DNA of 64,000 nt from NCBI GenBank assembly GCA_039105265.1, contig JAPFFF010000016.1, forward strand, positions 1,426,001 to 1,490,000, given 5' to 3'. Each line of letters begins with the position of its first letter. Position 1 is the stretch's first letter. A program made the translations under genes and the position numbers. The notes under the pieces are model-generated. The model saw only the letters and a list, made by a program, of their open reading frames with translations. It was not told the DNA's origin and searched no databases. Shown here piece after piece: positions 32,991-43,854 of the stretch. Source of the DNA: Tritrichomonas musculus (Eukaryota > Parabasalia > Tritrichomonadida > Tritrichomonadidae).

Positions 32991-33284
32991 TTAAGTCCAG
33001 CTCTATTCAATTAAGTCAAGTTCTATTCAATTAAGTCCAGCTCTATTCAATTAAGTCAAGTTCTATTCAATTAAGTCAAGCTCTATTCAATTAAGTCAAG
33101 TTATATTCAATTAAGTCAAGTTCTATTCAATTAAGTCAAGTTATATTCAATTAAGTCAAGTTCTATTCAATTAAGTCCAGCTCTATTCAATTAAGTCAAG
33201 TTATATTCAATTAAGTCCAGCTCTATTCAATTAAGTCCAGCTCTATTCAATTAAGTCAAGTTCTATTCAATTAAGTCCAGCTCA
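32991..33284. repeat. 20-bp tandem repeat, about 15 copies
   Basis: The unit is CTATTCAATTAAGTCAAGTT with a frequent variant TCCAGCT in place of TCAAGTT. It sits between the PARG gene and the next gene and has no coding frame of note. The two variants alternate irregularly, so the array has probably been reshuffled by slippage. Confidence 0.9.
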
Positions 33285-33510
33285 ATTGAAATTTCTTAAA
33301 TAAGGTGAATTTATTAATGCAAAATAAAATACAATAAAAAATTGAATATTCCTGCCCATTATTAATTTACCAAAATGTTTCCTCAGCAACCAATCTTATT
33401 AACCATTGAAAAGCTTTTCTTCATTTTATTTTCTACCTATATTTAAGTGCATAGTTGGTTTTTCTAATTTTTGAATAGTTTATTCATTGAAAAAGTTCAA
33501 TTTGGCTAAA

Positions 33511-35013
33511 ATGGTTACAAAGTTCCAACTACAAGTTATATCTGTTTTGCATCTTCCTTTTCAATATTATCAGCAAGATTTCGTATTTATTGTGAACAAC
33601 AAGCAATATTGCACAAGCCGAATTGCTGCAGATCTTTTGTCACCAAAAATATCGCGACTTCATCAAATTGATCCAACGATAGCAAGCTATCTAATTAATG
33701 CAGAGGCATCAGGTGATTTTAATGCGATTCTATCTCTTATTACTTTTAAAGATATCGAAATCAAAGACAAAGATATTCCTTTTTTCTCAGAAATTCTTAA
33801 TTCTCTAGGAATTTCATTCCATGGCATCAAAGTTTCAACGAGGAGAAAACAAACAATTCCAAATCTACACTTGATAATTTACCAGCAAGAAATTGAGAAA
33901 GAAATCTAGAAAATATCCGAAGATTTTTACCAGCTAAAATGAAATGAAGAAGAGAAGCAGAAATTCATAAATCTCCCTAAAAAAAATAATTGAATTGATA
34001 TTTGGTCACACTAAACTACAACTTGAGAGCGAAGACCAGCTTGTTGAAATCATCAACGATCTGTACACAAATGACCCTGATTGCTGTGATCTGTACTCGC
34101 TTGTTGACTTCAGACACCTGGCCGCAGGAACGATGAAAAAGTTCGTCAATATAATCAGCCAGGACGACATCACGCGTGGCGTGTGGCTGTCTCTAACGCT
34201 CGGCTTTGTGAAGAAATAAAATTTGAGAAGAAAAATGAGAAAAAGTACATGCCAAAAAATAAGAACTCAAGTTTTGTGAACTCAAATAATATGAACTCAA
34301 ATTTTGTGAACTCAAATAATATGAACTCAAATTTTGTGAACTCAAATAATATGAACTCAAATTTTGTGAACTCAAATTTTGTGAACTCAAATAATATGAA
34401 CTCAAATTTTGTGAACTCAATTATATGAACGCAAAAAATGTGAACTCAAATAATATGAACTCAAATTTTGTGAACTCAAATAATATGAACGCAAAAAATG
34501 TGAACTCAAATTTTGTGAACTCAAAAATTGTGAAGGAAATTCTTTACACGAATCAAATATTTGACGGACTCATAAACTACCTCAAGAAGCAGTCCAGCAT
34601 TCAAAACGAAGTCGAAATTTCATGCTCATCGCTTCAAAGTGGTGATCTGCGAGTGCTTTTATATTATGAAAATCGAGGCTCTTTCTGACTCGTGGTTCTG
34701 CTTTGAGTTCAAGAATCATGAAATAGTTCCTACGAACTACACAATAGGCACACAAATAGGCGGGCCAAATTGTAATCATCTAAAGAACAGGACTTTCGAA
34801 GGTTCGAAAGACAAAGTTTCATGGACGAAGCTTGATGATGAGAAGAATTGTCCTCGCCTCAACCGAAGCTGCTTCTGCCACGCTTTTCCAATTCAAAACG
34901 AAAATCACATGTCTTTCAAATACTTGAGAATTCATCAGGCAGGCCAAACTTGGTATGATAGTTATAATTTGCTCATTGGTTGCGTCGAGTTCTATGGGCA
35001 GTTAGTCATATAA
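33511..35013 (+). pseudogene. Broken BTB-like plus F5/8 type C domain gene
   Basis: The first part (ATG at 33511 to a stop at 33907) reads like the trichomonad BTB-like domain: DFVFIVNNKQYCTSRIAADLL, SPKISRLHQIDPTI, IEIKDKDIPFFSEILNSLGI. The next part (33995-34219), in another frame, continues the usual middle region: KLQLESEDQLVEIINDLY, MKKFVNIISQDDITRGVW. A 15/30-bp minisatellite (34262-34533) follows. After it come pieces in further frames forming an F5/8 type C (discoidin-like) domain: GLINYLKKQSSIQNEVEIS, SDSWFCFEFKNHEIVPTNYT, NHLKNRTFEGSKDKVSWTKL, YLRIHQAGQTWYDSYNL, CVEFYG. This order is standard for the trichomonad family. Several frameshifts and stops (at least three frames are used) mark it as a host pseudogene. 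Confidence 0.75.
34262..34533. repeat. 15/30-bp minisatellite inside the F5/8C pseudogene
   Basis: Steps of AACTCAAATAATATG and AACTCAAATTTTGTG alternate, with AACGCAAAAAATGTG variants, and are readable as NSNNMNSNFV. The array sits exactly between the middle region and the F5/8C domain, and one step at about 34420 breaks the 15-bp phase. Confidence 0.9.
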
Positions 35014-35367
35014 AATGAAATTGAATGCGCATTTTGATAAATTCTTTTTTTTTTTTAACGGATATTGTTATTTTTACTTTATTTAATGCATCATTATTGT
35101 TAATTTTAAAAGTTGAAGTGATTTCTATACTTATATTTTACAAAATTAGAAGATATATTTAAAAATGAAATCAGATTTTCAACACCAAGCTCGAACCTAT
35201 GTTTTACGAAATACAGTCATTTGCTTTTTATTCTAAATTAAATAATTTAATTATTTAAATTAAACTCCTTTAATAATCTTCATTTTTTTCGAAATATTTA
35301 AATGACATGTGATATAAAATAAAAATTAAAAAAAATAATCAACACATAATTTTTTAAGAACAGATAA
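35014..35367. other. Intergenic region between convergent genes
   Basis: AT-rich 3' flanks of two convergent genes. No repeat or further gene was seen. Confidence 0.5.
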
Positions 35368-36459
35368 TTAAGCATATTTTTTCATCATTTCAACTAATTT
35401 AGGCCTGTTTTTTTCGAGTTTAAGAGCAACAGCTCTATATATCTGATCTGCTCTATAATAACTAATTTGAGATAAGTTATTGCTATTCAAAATTAGATAA
35501 GAACTAATTATTGAATAGGTATCTTGGAAAATTCGTAACAAATTTATTAAATCTTTCTCTGTTTCGTCACGAAGTAAGAGATTATTATCATTATATTTCC
35601 AAGCGCTATAACTATCAATAAAAAATAAGTGTCTGCAAATGGATGGAGCTAAGTAAGAACAAAAGCTATTAGCGAATTGTTTAAATTGTGCAACTTTTGC
35701 GCTTGTATTTACGAGAACTTTTTGAGATAGCTGTTTAGAAATGCAATATGTTGCTGCAAGGCCTGTCATGTAAACATCTGCTGCTCCCATTTCTAATAAT
35801 TCTTTAGTTAAAATGTCACTTGTTGGGTTCTTGCTATCTTTGAATAAGTATGATGTAACACAAAAGTAATTTCTTTTGTCTCTGTTCTTTGTTACTTTGG
35901 CAACTTGTGCAAATGGATCCAAACCTTCAGCTTCTTCAACGAACCAGCTCAGTGATTTCCCACTTTTATTTTGAATAAGATTAGAATTGTAAGATTGTGT
36001 TGCAACTTGTGAATCGAATACGTTATTCAAGTTTATGTTGATTCCTGCTTCAATCATTGTTGAAAAGTCGCCAACAAAATCAAATGTGTATATCATAACA
36101 TTGGGATGACTTAGAACACTGGAAAGATTGTTTTTAACTTTATTGCAGAATGGATTAAGAATAATGAATCCTGATTTATTTCCAATGCTAGGTGGATTTG
36201 TGCTTTGGTAAACATTAAAAGAGTCGTTATATATTTCACCTATCTGGATGCATGAAAGAGATTTTTTAATTGTTCCTAAAAAATATCCTTCACAGTCAAT
36301 TGCGATGTTAACTGTCTTCCCCGAATTAGCCCTCTTGAGAACATCTTCAGTCCATTGATTAAACTGAGTAACATTACGAGGAATTTCCTTTCGAACAATA
36401 GAGAACTTTGCTCCTGTAATTGGGCAGTTAACTTGTGATAACGTATCTTCCAATGTCAT
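35368..36459 (-). CDS. DEDD-type 3'-5' exonuclease domain protein
   Basis: This is a 363-residue protein with an ATG at 36459-36457. VNIAIDCEGYFLG...LSCIQIG holds the first exonuclease motif (Asp55 and Glu57). VMIYTFDFVGDFSTM holds the second (Asp127 or Asp131). LNNVFDSQVATQ is the usual strand after it, and LLEMGAADVYMTGLAA holds the third (Asp228). This fits the DnaQ-like 3'-5' exonuclease fold, nearest by eye to the RNase D/EXD1 group, and would trim single-stranded ends of RNA or DNA. The C-terminal 120 residues are helical and not recognised. A TCATT initiator-like sequence lies about 12 bases before the ATG, which supports this start. Confidence 0.75.
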   Translation of the reverse strand: MTLEDTLSQVNCPITGAKFSIVRKEIPRNVTQFNQWTEDVLKRANSGKTVNIAIDCEGYFLGTIKKSLSCIQIGEIYNDSFNVYQSTNPPSIGNKSGFIILNPFCNKVKNNLSSVLSHPNVMIYTFDFVGDFSTMIEAGININLNNVFDSQVATQSYNSNLIQNKSGKSLSWFVEEAEGLDPFAQVAKVTKNRDKRNYFCVTSYLFKDSKNPTSDILTKELLEMGAADVYMTGLAATYCISKQLSQKVLVNTSAKVAQFKQFANSFCSYLAPSICRHLFFIDSYSAWKYNDNNLLLRDETEKDLINLLRIFQDTYSIISSYLILNSNNLSQISYYRADQIYRAVALKLEKNRPKLVEMMKKYA

Positions 36460-37104
36460 GACTTAAAAATGATTATTATCAAAGAAATTATGTTCTATTG
36501 TAGATATTTTTTATATCTCAGAAATATTGTATTCATTCAATTCACGACAAAATATTAATTCAATTTTTTATGTTTTTTTCACAAAATTGATTGTTTAAAA
36601 TTTTTGATCTCAAAAAATAAACATTAATTGAAATTTAAATTAAAAGCCACAAAAAAATTAAAAATAAAATACTTCGATAAATACAACTTTTTTCATCATT
36701 ATTAATATAAAATTTATTAAAAAATAATTATATTTTTTAAACTAATTTATTTTATATTAGAAGTTCCAATAAAAGTGATAAAATATTCTTTATACTAGAA
36801 TTATTATAACTTTTTCAATTATAGTTCAAATAAAAATTTTGAATGTAAACTTTCATTTTCAAAAAGTTGCATAATCTTTTGAATTTTAGCGCCTTTAATA
36901 AAAGCAAGAATAATCAATATATAAAAGTGCTCCAAGTAATACTCTTTCAATCCCATGAATCAACATATATTTTTTTATATAAGCTGTAAAATTGAAACTC
37001 ATAATCATAAACAAATTATTATATACATAGATTATAAACAAAACTTCTCTTTTTTATGTTGTTTTTGTTCTCTTTTAAAAGAGTCAATTTTTTCAAAAAA
37101 AGAA
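36460..37104. other. AT-rich intergenic region
   Basis: This is the upstream region of the exonuclease gene. An initiator-like TCATTTTTAAG lies at about 36461-36471 in minus-strand sense. No other feature was seen. Confidence 0.5.
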
Positions 37105-38065
37105 AGAACATAGGAAACTCTCGAGATATGTCGATATGCTTCGAAATTAATAATATATACTCACCATAGATAGTTATTGATGATTTCAGATGTTAAGCGA
37201 AATCGCGGCGGAGAGTCTTTCAAAAAGTTGTGATTTTCATAACGAATCTCCAGAAGTAAATGTAAAAATGTTTCAAAATTTATGGTATTATAAGAATATA
37301 TATTGCAAGCATCTTAATATATATCAATTGTTATATTTTTATTAGCTTCGCTTTGCATCGAGTTATTTATAAAATATATTTCAAAAATTTGATTTCTGTA
37401 TTTTTGCATTAAATGTCAGAAAAAAAAATAGGTGTACCTGCATAATCAGTATAACAATAATTGCATTACTGTATTGTATATGATTATAAAATTATAGGAT
37501 TGTATGTTTATTGTATATAGAGTAATAACCAAAAACTCCTATCCGTGAAGAATGAGATTTTTTATATTAAGATAAAAATACAAAAAAACTCGTTACTAAC
37601 AATATCGGCCAAAATTCAATATTTTTACCCAAAAATTGGTTATTTGTCTTATTATGATGTTAAAAACACGATTAAGCAAAAAAATTGCGCATTATAAGTA
37701 TATATCCCGAGATAAAGCGATTTACACTATTTTTAGCCGATTTTACGATTTTTTTTGGAAAAAACGATTCCAGAACAGAGCCAACGAATGACCGGTATAT
37801 TACATTTATCTTAAATAGTAGTATACATTGCATTATATATTATATTAAATTTTTAGAAAAATCGTCCGCCAAATTTTCGAGAAAAATCAATTACAAAATT
37901 ATACTACATTTGAATAGAAATTCCTCTCAATTTTGGCTACTTTCTTTGATCATATCTCAGTATATACGCAAAATTAGGGAAATGTTTTCTATTAAAATAT
38001 TCTTATAATATGATATACTTTATTATATATTAATTTCAAAAGATTATGAGAGTTTCCTATGTTCT
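37105..38065. mobile_element. 961-bp non-autonomous element with 18-bp TIRs
   Basis: The left end reads AGAACATAGGAAACTCTC and the right end is its exact reverse complement (38048-38065). A weaker inverted match goes further in (TTCGAAATTAATA against TTTGAAATTAATA). The flanks both read AAAAGAA (37098-37104 and 38066-38072), a possible 7-bp duplication, although A-rich. A plus-strand frame at 37685-38008 lies inside; it has no recognisable family and is probably chance. Confidence 0.7.
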
Positions 38066-38189
38066 AAAAGAATTATAAAAAAAAAAAAAAAATATCAAAA
38101 ACATAAGTTTTAAAAAAAAAAAATAATAATAATGGATAATATCATATTAATTAATTTTATCCAAATGTCAAAAGAAAATCATGAAATAA

Positions 38190-41100
38190 TCAAGTTAAAC
38201 CAAAAGATTCTCTATATTCGATAGCCTTCATGATAGCTATTCTCATCTCCTCCTTAGTCTTATAAGGCGGCAAATTGAACTTATTCACGCAAGTATTAGC
38301 GGTTGGCCAATAATCCTCGTCCTGGTACTTTTTCTCGTTTGACTTTCTCATGACGACGGTTATAGGTGGATTCAAAGCACCAAAACCGCCGATGGGCAAG
38401 TAAGGTGAACCAGTGACGTACTGGAGGAAGTACTTCTGGTGCTCCTTGTCCATTTCTGTGACTATTTCCTTCAAGTAGGTGATCTGCTCTGAGTCGGCCT
38501 TGTAGCCAGTCTGGCAGACGAGGTACTTAGAGAGGTCGCTCATAGTGATGAGCTCTCTCTTTCCGTTGAGGATGTCGAGAATCTCGCTTCCCGAGAACAT
38601 CTTGAGCAGCGAAGGGTCGAGGACTTCAGCAAAACCGTTGACAAAGCAATCAATTTTCTTTTTAACGTGCGCGCCGATAACGAAATCTTCAACGGCTTTT
38701 TTGTAGAGGTCAAAATTGTTTGTTGTGACGGTTATTTCAGAGCCGTTTTGGACCAAGTCGAAAGTTTTGCTTTCAATCACAATTGTGAACGGTTGCTCGA
38801 TCTCGGCAAGCGTCTCCGGAGTGCTTTCGTCATACAAGGAGTTCGCGAGAGACTCGTCAACATCGCTCAGTTTGATCTCGCGATCGCAGGCGAGGTCAAA
38901 GAAGGCCGGATTGAATGGGATGTCGACAACTTGCTCCATCTGGATTGCCTTGGCTATGAAGATCCCTAGCGCCCGCATGTAGCGCGAACTTGCTGTTGCG
39001 TAAGGGAACAAACCTTTCGAATTGTGAGAGTAGATTCGAAGCTCTTCATTGACATTCGAGCTGCCAAGATCGCGCGAAAAGTTCGTGCGATTCCAGATTC
39101 GATGTCGCTTCTTGCAGAACTCTTTGGACATCTTGTGGAAGAACTCACGTGTCGGGCCCTTTCCGAAGCCTTCGTCGCCTTCAAAGGCGATCTCCAAGAA
39201 AGCGCGGTACTTGGCAAACCTCTCGAGAATGATCAATCCTTCCTTAAACAGTCTGTCCCTGTGGAGCGTGAACTTGATGTTTACGATTGGGTCCTTCTTT
39301 TCTGGCCTGTAATCGGGGAGGACTCTTCGTAAGAACAGGTCGCGTGCAAAGAGCGGCTCCTTGATCTGAAGCTGGAAAAGGAATAAACGGTTGTCAAGGT
39401 CAAATAAGAAAGGATATTTGACCATTATTTGTGAGCAAGGTGAATACAAGCCTAACGACAAAAAGAACAAATTCAATTGACTTTGAATTTTCTGAATAAA
39501 CGGTTTGTACACAAATTCAATTTCACCATTCACATCCTTGCTATGTATCACACTCAAAAGGTCAAGAATTTCTTGCACAATTTCATTGCCTTCAAACAAA
39601 TGAAGATTCAAAACAAGGTCTTTGCTTTTGGACACTTGGGCATTCTTTAGAGTGTCACTTTTGATCTTGAATTGATTTTTCTCGATGCAATCTTGGAGAT
39701 TGATGATGTTCTCGGGTTCCAGAAGATCAACCGGATTGCCAAGGAAGGGCGAAAGTATTTGCGGCAGGATTGTCACAATGAACTGGTCTTCGTCGTTGAT
39801 TGGGATGTCATTGATTACAACCTGTCGACGGTTTTCACGTGACAATTCACGATGCAAAATGTCGAAGAGATAGCGGCTCTGCTGCTTCAAGTTGCTGGCA
39901 TCAAAGATGGGCTTGATGTCCTTGTCATTTTGCACGTGTTTGAGAATGTCGCCCGGACTGACATTTCGCTCATTGAACTCAGACAAAAGTGACAAAATCG
40001 AGAACTTTTTGACCTCGTTGTTTCGCTCCGAAGTGAACTCGATCTCAACATTCATCAGATCATACTTGGGATAGAACGGGTCAGGGTAAATGAGAGGGAT
40101 TGGTATGTCAGCCAGCATCTTGAGAAGAAAAGAAACAAAAATTTTACAATCGCTCAGAATTCCATTCAAATTTTTGAATGGTTCGAAGAACTTTTTGATA
40201 GCCTTGAAATAAGAAGGAGCATTCTTCGGTGTGTCGGTGAAAGTTGTCATCAAATCGAAAGGTGAAAGTTCGCCACTTTTCACTGCGTCGAACAATTCAA
40301 CCAACTCTTTGAAATCAGTTTTTGAATGGTTTACATTTGCCGATAGAGAAATCGGTTTCAGTGTGTTTATCAATTTCTCACAATAATTGTAATGGCCCAT
40401 TTGATTATTGTCCTTAATAACCTCCGAAATCCTCTCAATTAAATTCAATTGAAGGATTGGATGGCGGTTTTCCTCAATTTTGATGCAGGGATCTATAACG
40501 GACAATATGTAAGGGATGTAGTTAAGCTTGTTAGATTGGAAGAACATCATGTAGATGATCGGTACTGGAAGGACAATCTTAAAACCGTCAGAATTGACAA
40601 AAACCGCCAATGCTTGTAAGCACAATTTTGAGAGAGACAAGTTCTTGTAATATATCTCAATTATCAAAGGCACAACCTCCTTGATCTGCTCGATTGAGAG
40701 CTCGTAATTAGAGACAGTCGTCCACTTGAATTCATTCTCCGGGTAGAGGTCAATTAAATCACCTTTCGGTTGAGGCATCAAGGCCAAAACTAACCGTATT
40801 GCGGCCTTCAAAACTTCGATTTTCTCGATGTTTACAAAAAAAGAGGTCAATTTAATATACCTAAAAACGGTTTGTATCGTAAATGAGAACGATATGACAC
40901 AGACGCGTATAGAGTCGATAAATGTGTCAAGATACTCGAGATTATGATAATTGGATATGAAAAGACATAACTTTTGACAGTACTCGCTAGGCTGGTAATT
41001 CTCTTTTTTGACAATTGTTGATTTGTTCAAAAATTTGCTTATCGTTATGAAGGCCTGTATTGAATACTTGTAAATGCTAGATTTGACTTCGCTGTTGCTG

Positions 41101-41690
41101 GCAATGTCAAGTAAATCAATCAAGAAAATAAAGAATCGCTCGTAGACTTGACGGGAAACAATGTTGTTGATGCATTTTAAGCAGCTGATTTTTGATGGTT
41201 GATCAAATTTACTATAATAATTGAAAAAAATATCGATATCATCGGATTTGGCATTGGCTATTTCATTGGCTTTGACATCTGAAATCGTAAAGATAATCTC
41301 AAGAAGATTAACTATCGTTTCATCTGAATATTTTTTTGTTTTGACATGGTCAATTACCGTGGAAAATGTAAAATCAGATGGTTCTATAACTGATGATACT
41401 TTTGATTTAAGCGCTGTGACAATACATTGAGAACATATATCCATAATTTCCTTACTTGGAGGATTTTTGAAAATTTGGAGAATATATTTTTTGAAATCAA
41501 CATTAAGTCTTTCAGGGGAAAGTAGAAAATAATTGTTGAGCTCATTTAATGCTTGTATTAAGGTAGTAATTTTTTTTTGTGCATTGGGTGAGTCAAGTTG
41601 AGATTTGTCCTGATTGACAATATCTATATTTTCTGCTAATATATTTAAAAGTGCTGGCGGTGTGACATTATGTTGAAGAGAAGTAGACAT
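38190..41690 (-). CDS. HECT-type E3 ubiquitin ligase
   Basis: This is a 1166-residue protein with an ATG at 41690-41688. Residues 1 to about 780 are helical, with an ARM/HEAT-like pattern (LNELNNYFLLSPERLNVDF, LSLSKLCLQALAVFVNS). From about 800 to the end is a full HECT domain: LEIAFEGDEGFGKGPTREFF, RYMRALGIFIAKAI, then SPYLPIGGFGALNPPITVV, and ANTCVNKFNLPPYKTKEEM with the catalytic cysteine at Cys1134, 32 residues from the end. The layout is nearest to the UFD4/TRIP12 group. It takes ubiquitin from an E2 onto its cysteine and passes it to substrates. Codons for the HECT part are much less AT-rich than those for the N-terminal half, as expected for the conserved portion. The gene looks whole. 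Confidence 0.92.
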   Translation of the reverse strand: MSTSLQHNVTPPALLNILAENIDIVNQDKSQLDSPNAQKKITTLIQALNELNNYFLLSPERLNVDFKKYILQIFKNPPSKEIMDICSQCIVTALKSKVSSVIEPSDFTFSTVIDHVKTKKYSDETIVNLLEIIFTISDVKANEIANAKSDDIDIFFNYYSKFDQPSKISCLKCINNIVSRQVYERFFIFLIDLLDIASNSEVKSSIYKYSIQAFITISKFLNKSTIVKKENYQPSEYCQKLCLFISNYHNLEYLDTFIDSIRVCVISFSFTIQTVFRYIKLTSFFVNIEKIEVLKAAIRLVLALMPQPKGDLIDLYPENEFKWTTVSNYELSIEQIKEVVPLIIEIYYKNLSLSKLCLQALAVFVNSDGFKIVLPVPIIYMMFFQSNKLNYIPYILSVIDPCIKIEENRHPILQLNLIERISEVIKDNNQMGHYNYCEKLINTLKPISLSANVNHSKTDFKELVELFDAVKSGELSPFDLMTTFTDTPKNAPSYFKAIKKFFEPFKNLNGILSDCKIFVSFLLKMLADIPIPLIYPDPFYPKYDLMNVEIEFTSERNNEVKKFSILSLLSEFNERNVSPGDILKHVQNDKDIKPIFDASNLKQQSRYLFDILHRELSRENRRQVVINDIPINDEDQFIVTILPQILSPFLGNPVDLLEPENIINLQDCIEKNQFKIKSDTLKNAQVSKSKDLVLNLHLFEGNEIVQEILDLLSVIHSKDVNGEIEFVYKPFIQKIQSQLNLFFLSLGLYSPCSQIMVKYPFLFDLDNRLFLFQLQIKEPLFARDLFLRRVLPDYRPEKKDPIVNIKFTLHRDRLFKEGLIILERFAKYRAFLEIAFEGDEGFGKGPTREFFHKMSKEFCKKRHRIWNRTNFSRDLGSSNVNEELRIYSHNSKGLFPYATASSRYMRALGIFIAKAIQMEQVVDIPFNPAFFDLACDREIKLSDVDESLANSLYDESTPETLAEIEQPFTIVIESKTFDLVQNGSEITVTTNNFDLYKKAVEDFVIGAHVKKKIDCFVNGFAEVLDPSLLKMFSGSEILDILNGKRELITMSDLSKYLVCQTGYKADSEQITYLKEIVTEMDKEHQKYFLQYVTGSPYLPIGGFGALNPPITVVMRKSNEKKYQDEDYWPTANTCVNKFNLPPYKTKEEMRIAIMKAIEYRESFGLT

Positions 41691-42052
41691 TTGTTAAAAA
41701 TATTAAAAAATAAGACATAAATTTTCTTGGTAAACTTTTTCAAGAAAATTTTGAGAATTTCCAAACACACTTATATTAATTTTGAAAAAGAAAATACTTC
41801 AATAATTTTATAATTATAGTTTTAATATTGATTATTAAATTTAACAAAATGAAAATTTGGCATATGGACTTCATTCAAATCAAAATCATTCTCTTAACTA
41901 AAAACTGTATAAAAGAATGTTAACTAGATTTTTTTAAACGATATTTTCAAAAAAATAAACGATTATTATTAACAATAAAAAAGTTTTTTTATTTTATATA
42001 TAAAATGATTTAATAGTTAATATAATTTACAAAATGGAAAGGAGGAAAAAAC

Positions 42053-42083
<31 letters not shown>

Positions 42084-42170
42084 CGTTTTTAATTTCCACA
42101 AATTCAATAATATCAAAATTTTAACTCAATTAAAATTTAATTTGAGAGCAAGATTTTAAAATCAAATTTT
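41691..42170. other. Intergenic region between divergent genes
   Basis: AT-rich, with a poly(A) tract near 42055-42083. No other feature was recognised. Confidence 0.5.
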
Positions 42171-42434
42171 ATGTTTTCTCCCTTTTCGAGCAGCCCTGAT
42201 GAAAAACTTTCTTTTGCATTTGAACAACTAGCAATCCAGCCGAATCAAGTGTACTGTGGATGTTTTAATCAGAACCCAATTGCTCTTGGAGAAATTATTC
42301 AAAGACCAAATACTCCTTTTAATGATGAGAACTGTAGTTCAATTTCTTATAATTATGTTCAAGAAGGCAATAATGCAGGAATGTGCGGCTTATACCCGTT
42401 CATGTTTCACAATGGTAATGCCGATTTTTCATAA
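42171..42434 (+). CDS. Small hypothetical protein (87 aa)
   Basis: The ATG is at 42171 and the stop at 42432-42434. The product is rich in Asn, Ser, Pro and Cys: QVYCGCFNQNPIALGEIIQ, NCSSISYNYVQEGNNAGMCG. It has no signal peptide or membrane span. The composition differs from the surrounding AT-rich non-coding DNA, and Pro, Gly and Cys codons are used, which argues for a real or recently real gene. I do not recognise the family. It could be a fragment of a larger protein. Confidence 0.45.
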   Translation: MFSPFSSSPDEKLSFAFEQLAIQPNQVYCGCFNQNPIALGEIIQRPNTPFNDENCSSISYNYVQEGNNAGMCGLYPFMFHNGNADFS

Positions 42435-43139
42435 TTTTTTCCTCTTCTAAAATTATGAATTCTATTATTATGGAATAACTTTAAATTTTAAATTAAATAT
42501 TTTTATTAATGTTTACCTAATAAAAAAAAAATATAACGATATGATTTTGGATATTTATATATACTTTTTTTTCTTTTATTTTACTTATAATTCATTAATC
42601 AAGCAATTTAAAACGTGGGAAATGTGTAAAAAAGAGCTTTTATCTTCTATTTCTTTTGAAAGAAAAAAAAATTAATTTATACTAAAGATCTATATCTTTC
42701 AAAAATATCATTTTGGATTTGCGCTACAGAAGAGACATTGATATTTTACTCAATTATTAGCAACTTAAAAGCATTCATTCAAATAAATCACTTTTCACCA
42801 ATTGAAATTTCTAATGAATGAACCTCAAAATTCACAAATAAATTGCATATTGAAGGAGAAAAGCCATTGATCGAAACAATTTAAAGAAGAAAATTTAATT
42901 TTCTCGCTGATGAGCAATTTGAAAAAGACCCAAATGAAATCATAAAAGAGGTCATCGTTATAGTTAACCATTTTCAATTGAAACAATACACGAAGAATCG
43001 TTATTAAAATCATACTCATATTTTCGTTTTAAACTTTTTTTCTATGTAAAATAACAATAGATAGCGTATTGGCCAATTTTAGTAAAAGAATAAGGAATTA
43101 GTATTTCTTTAAGCGATGGACAGTCATTAAAAAAATGAA
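42435..43139. other. AT-rich intergenic region
   Basis: No supported gene; the short minus-strand frame at 42825-43019 looks like chance. The region ends at the TTAA-flanked element. Confidence 0.45.
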
Positions 43140-43143
43140 TTAA

Positions 43144-43247
43144 AGTGGTTTCAAAAAAGATAATCCACTTAGCAACGAGTTTTCTTTGAAATGTTTTCAA
43201 AAAGTTAAACTTTTTATAAGAGGTGGATTATCTTTTTTGAAACCACT
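43144..43247. mobile_element. 104-bp TTAA-target MITE
   Basis: TTAA at 43140-43143 is repeated at 43248-43251. The element starts AGTGGTTTCAAAAAAGATAA and ends with its reverse complement (GAAACCACT), an inverted match of about 28 bases. Its ends resemble those of the 744-bp element at 13212-13955 (GGTGGTTC), so the two may be cross-mobilised members of one family. Confidence 0.85.
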
Positions 43248-43251
43248 TTAA

Positions 43252-43854
43252 TTCTCCTTCTCAAAAAAAATGTAAATTATTCAATATTGAATTAACTCAT
43301 AGAATATATGATTCTATAGAGCATTTTTCGGAAAAAGTTTTGGTGAAAAATAAAAATATTTGGCCTCAACGATTAAATCTTATTTTATTCAAAATTTTAT
43401 TGTTTTTTTAATTTTGTGATTTCTATCTGTAGAAAAATAAAAACAATAATATTCCATGAAAATGTTTATATACAATTTTTAAAATATATATTTTCATAAA
43501 TTTAATATTTTAATTCATTTTTACAGATGATATTTAAGGAGGGCGTTTATTTTCAGTTTTCACCATCACCAATGATCATAAATCTTATTTAGACAAAATA
43601 TATGTAATAATTATTTTTATATATTCTAAATAATAGCACAAAATATTAACATTTTATTATAATGATGAGATAAAAATATTTTTTATAGTTAATTGAATTT
43701 TTGAAAATATTTATTGAAATATTTTCAAAGAAATCATTGAATTTTTTAAATGAAAAAATCAGAATAAATTAGGGTTTTAAAATTTAATTGAAATTCAGTT
43801 AAAAAATAATTATTTGTAAATTTTATTCCAAAATTCTTTCTAAAATTATCTTTT
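43252..43854. other. AT-rich intergenic region
   Basis: No gene was seen. The composition changes sharply at its right end, where GC-rich sequence begins near 43873. Confidence 0.5.

Noticed and set aside
32991-33284. CRISPR or telomere-like array
   Set aside because: Simple head-to-tail 20-mers with no spacers and no telomere-type unit.
37685-38008. 107-codon plus-strand frame
   Set aside because: It lies inside a terminal-repeat-bounded element, has a low-complexity Ile/Phe/Lys composition and does not start at ATG.
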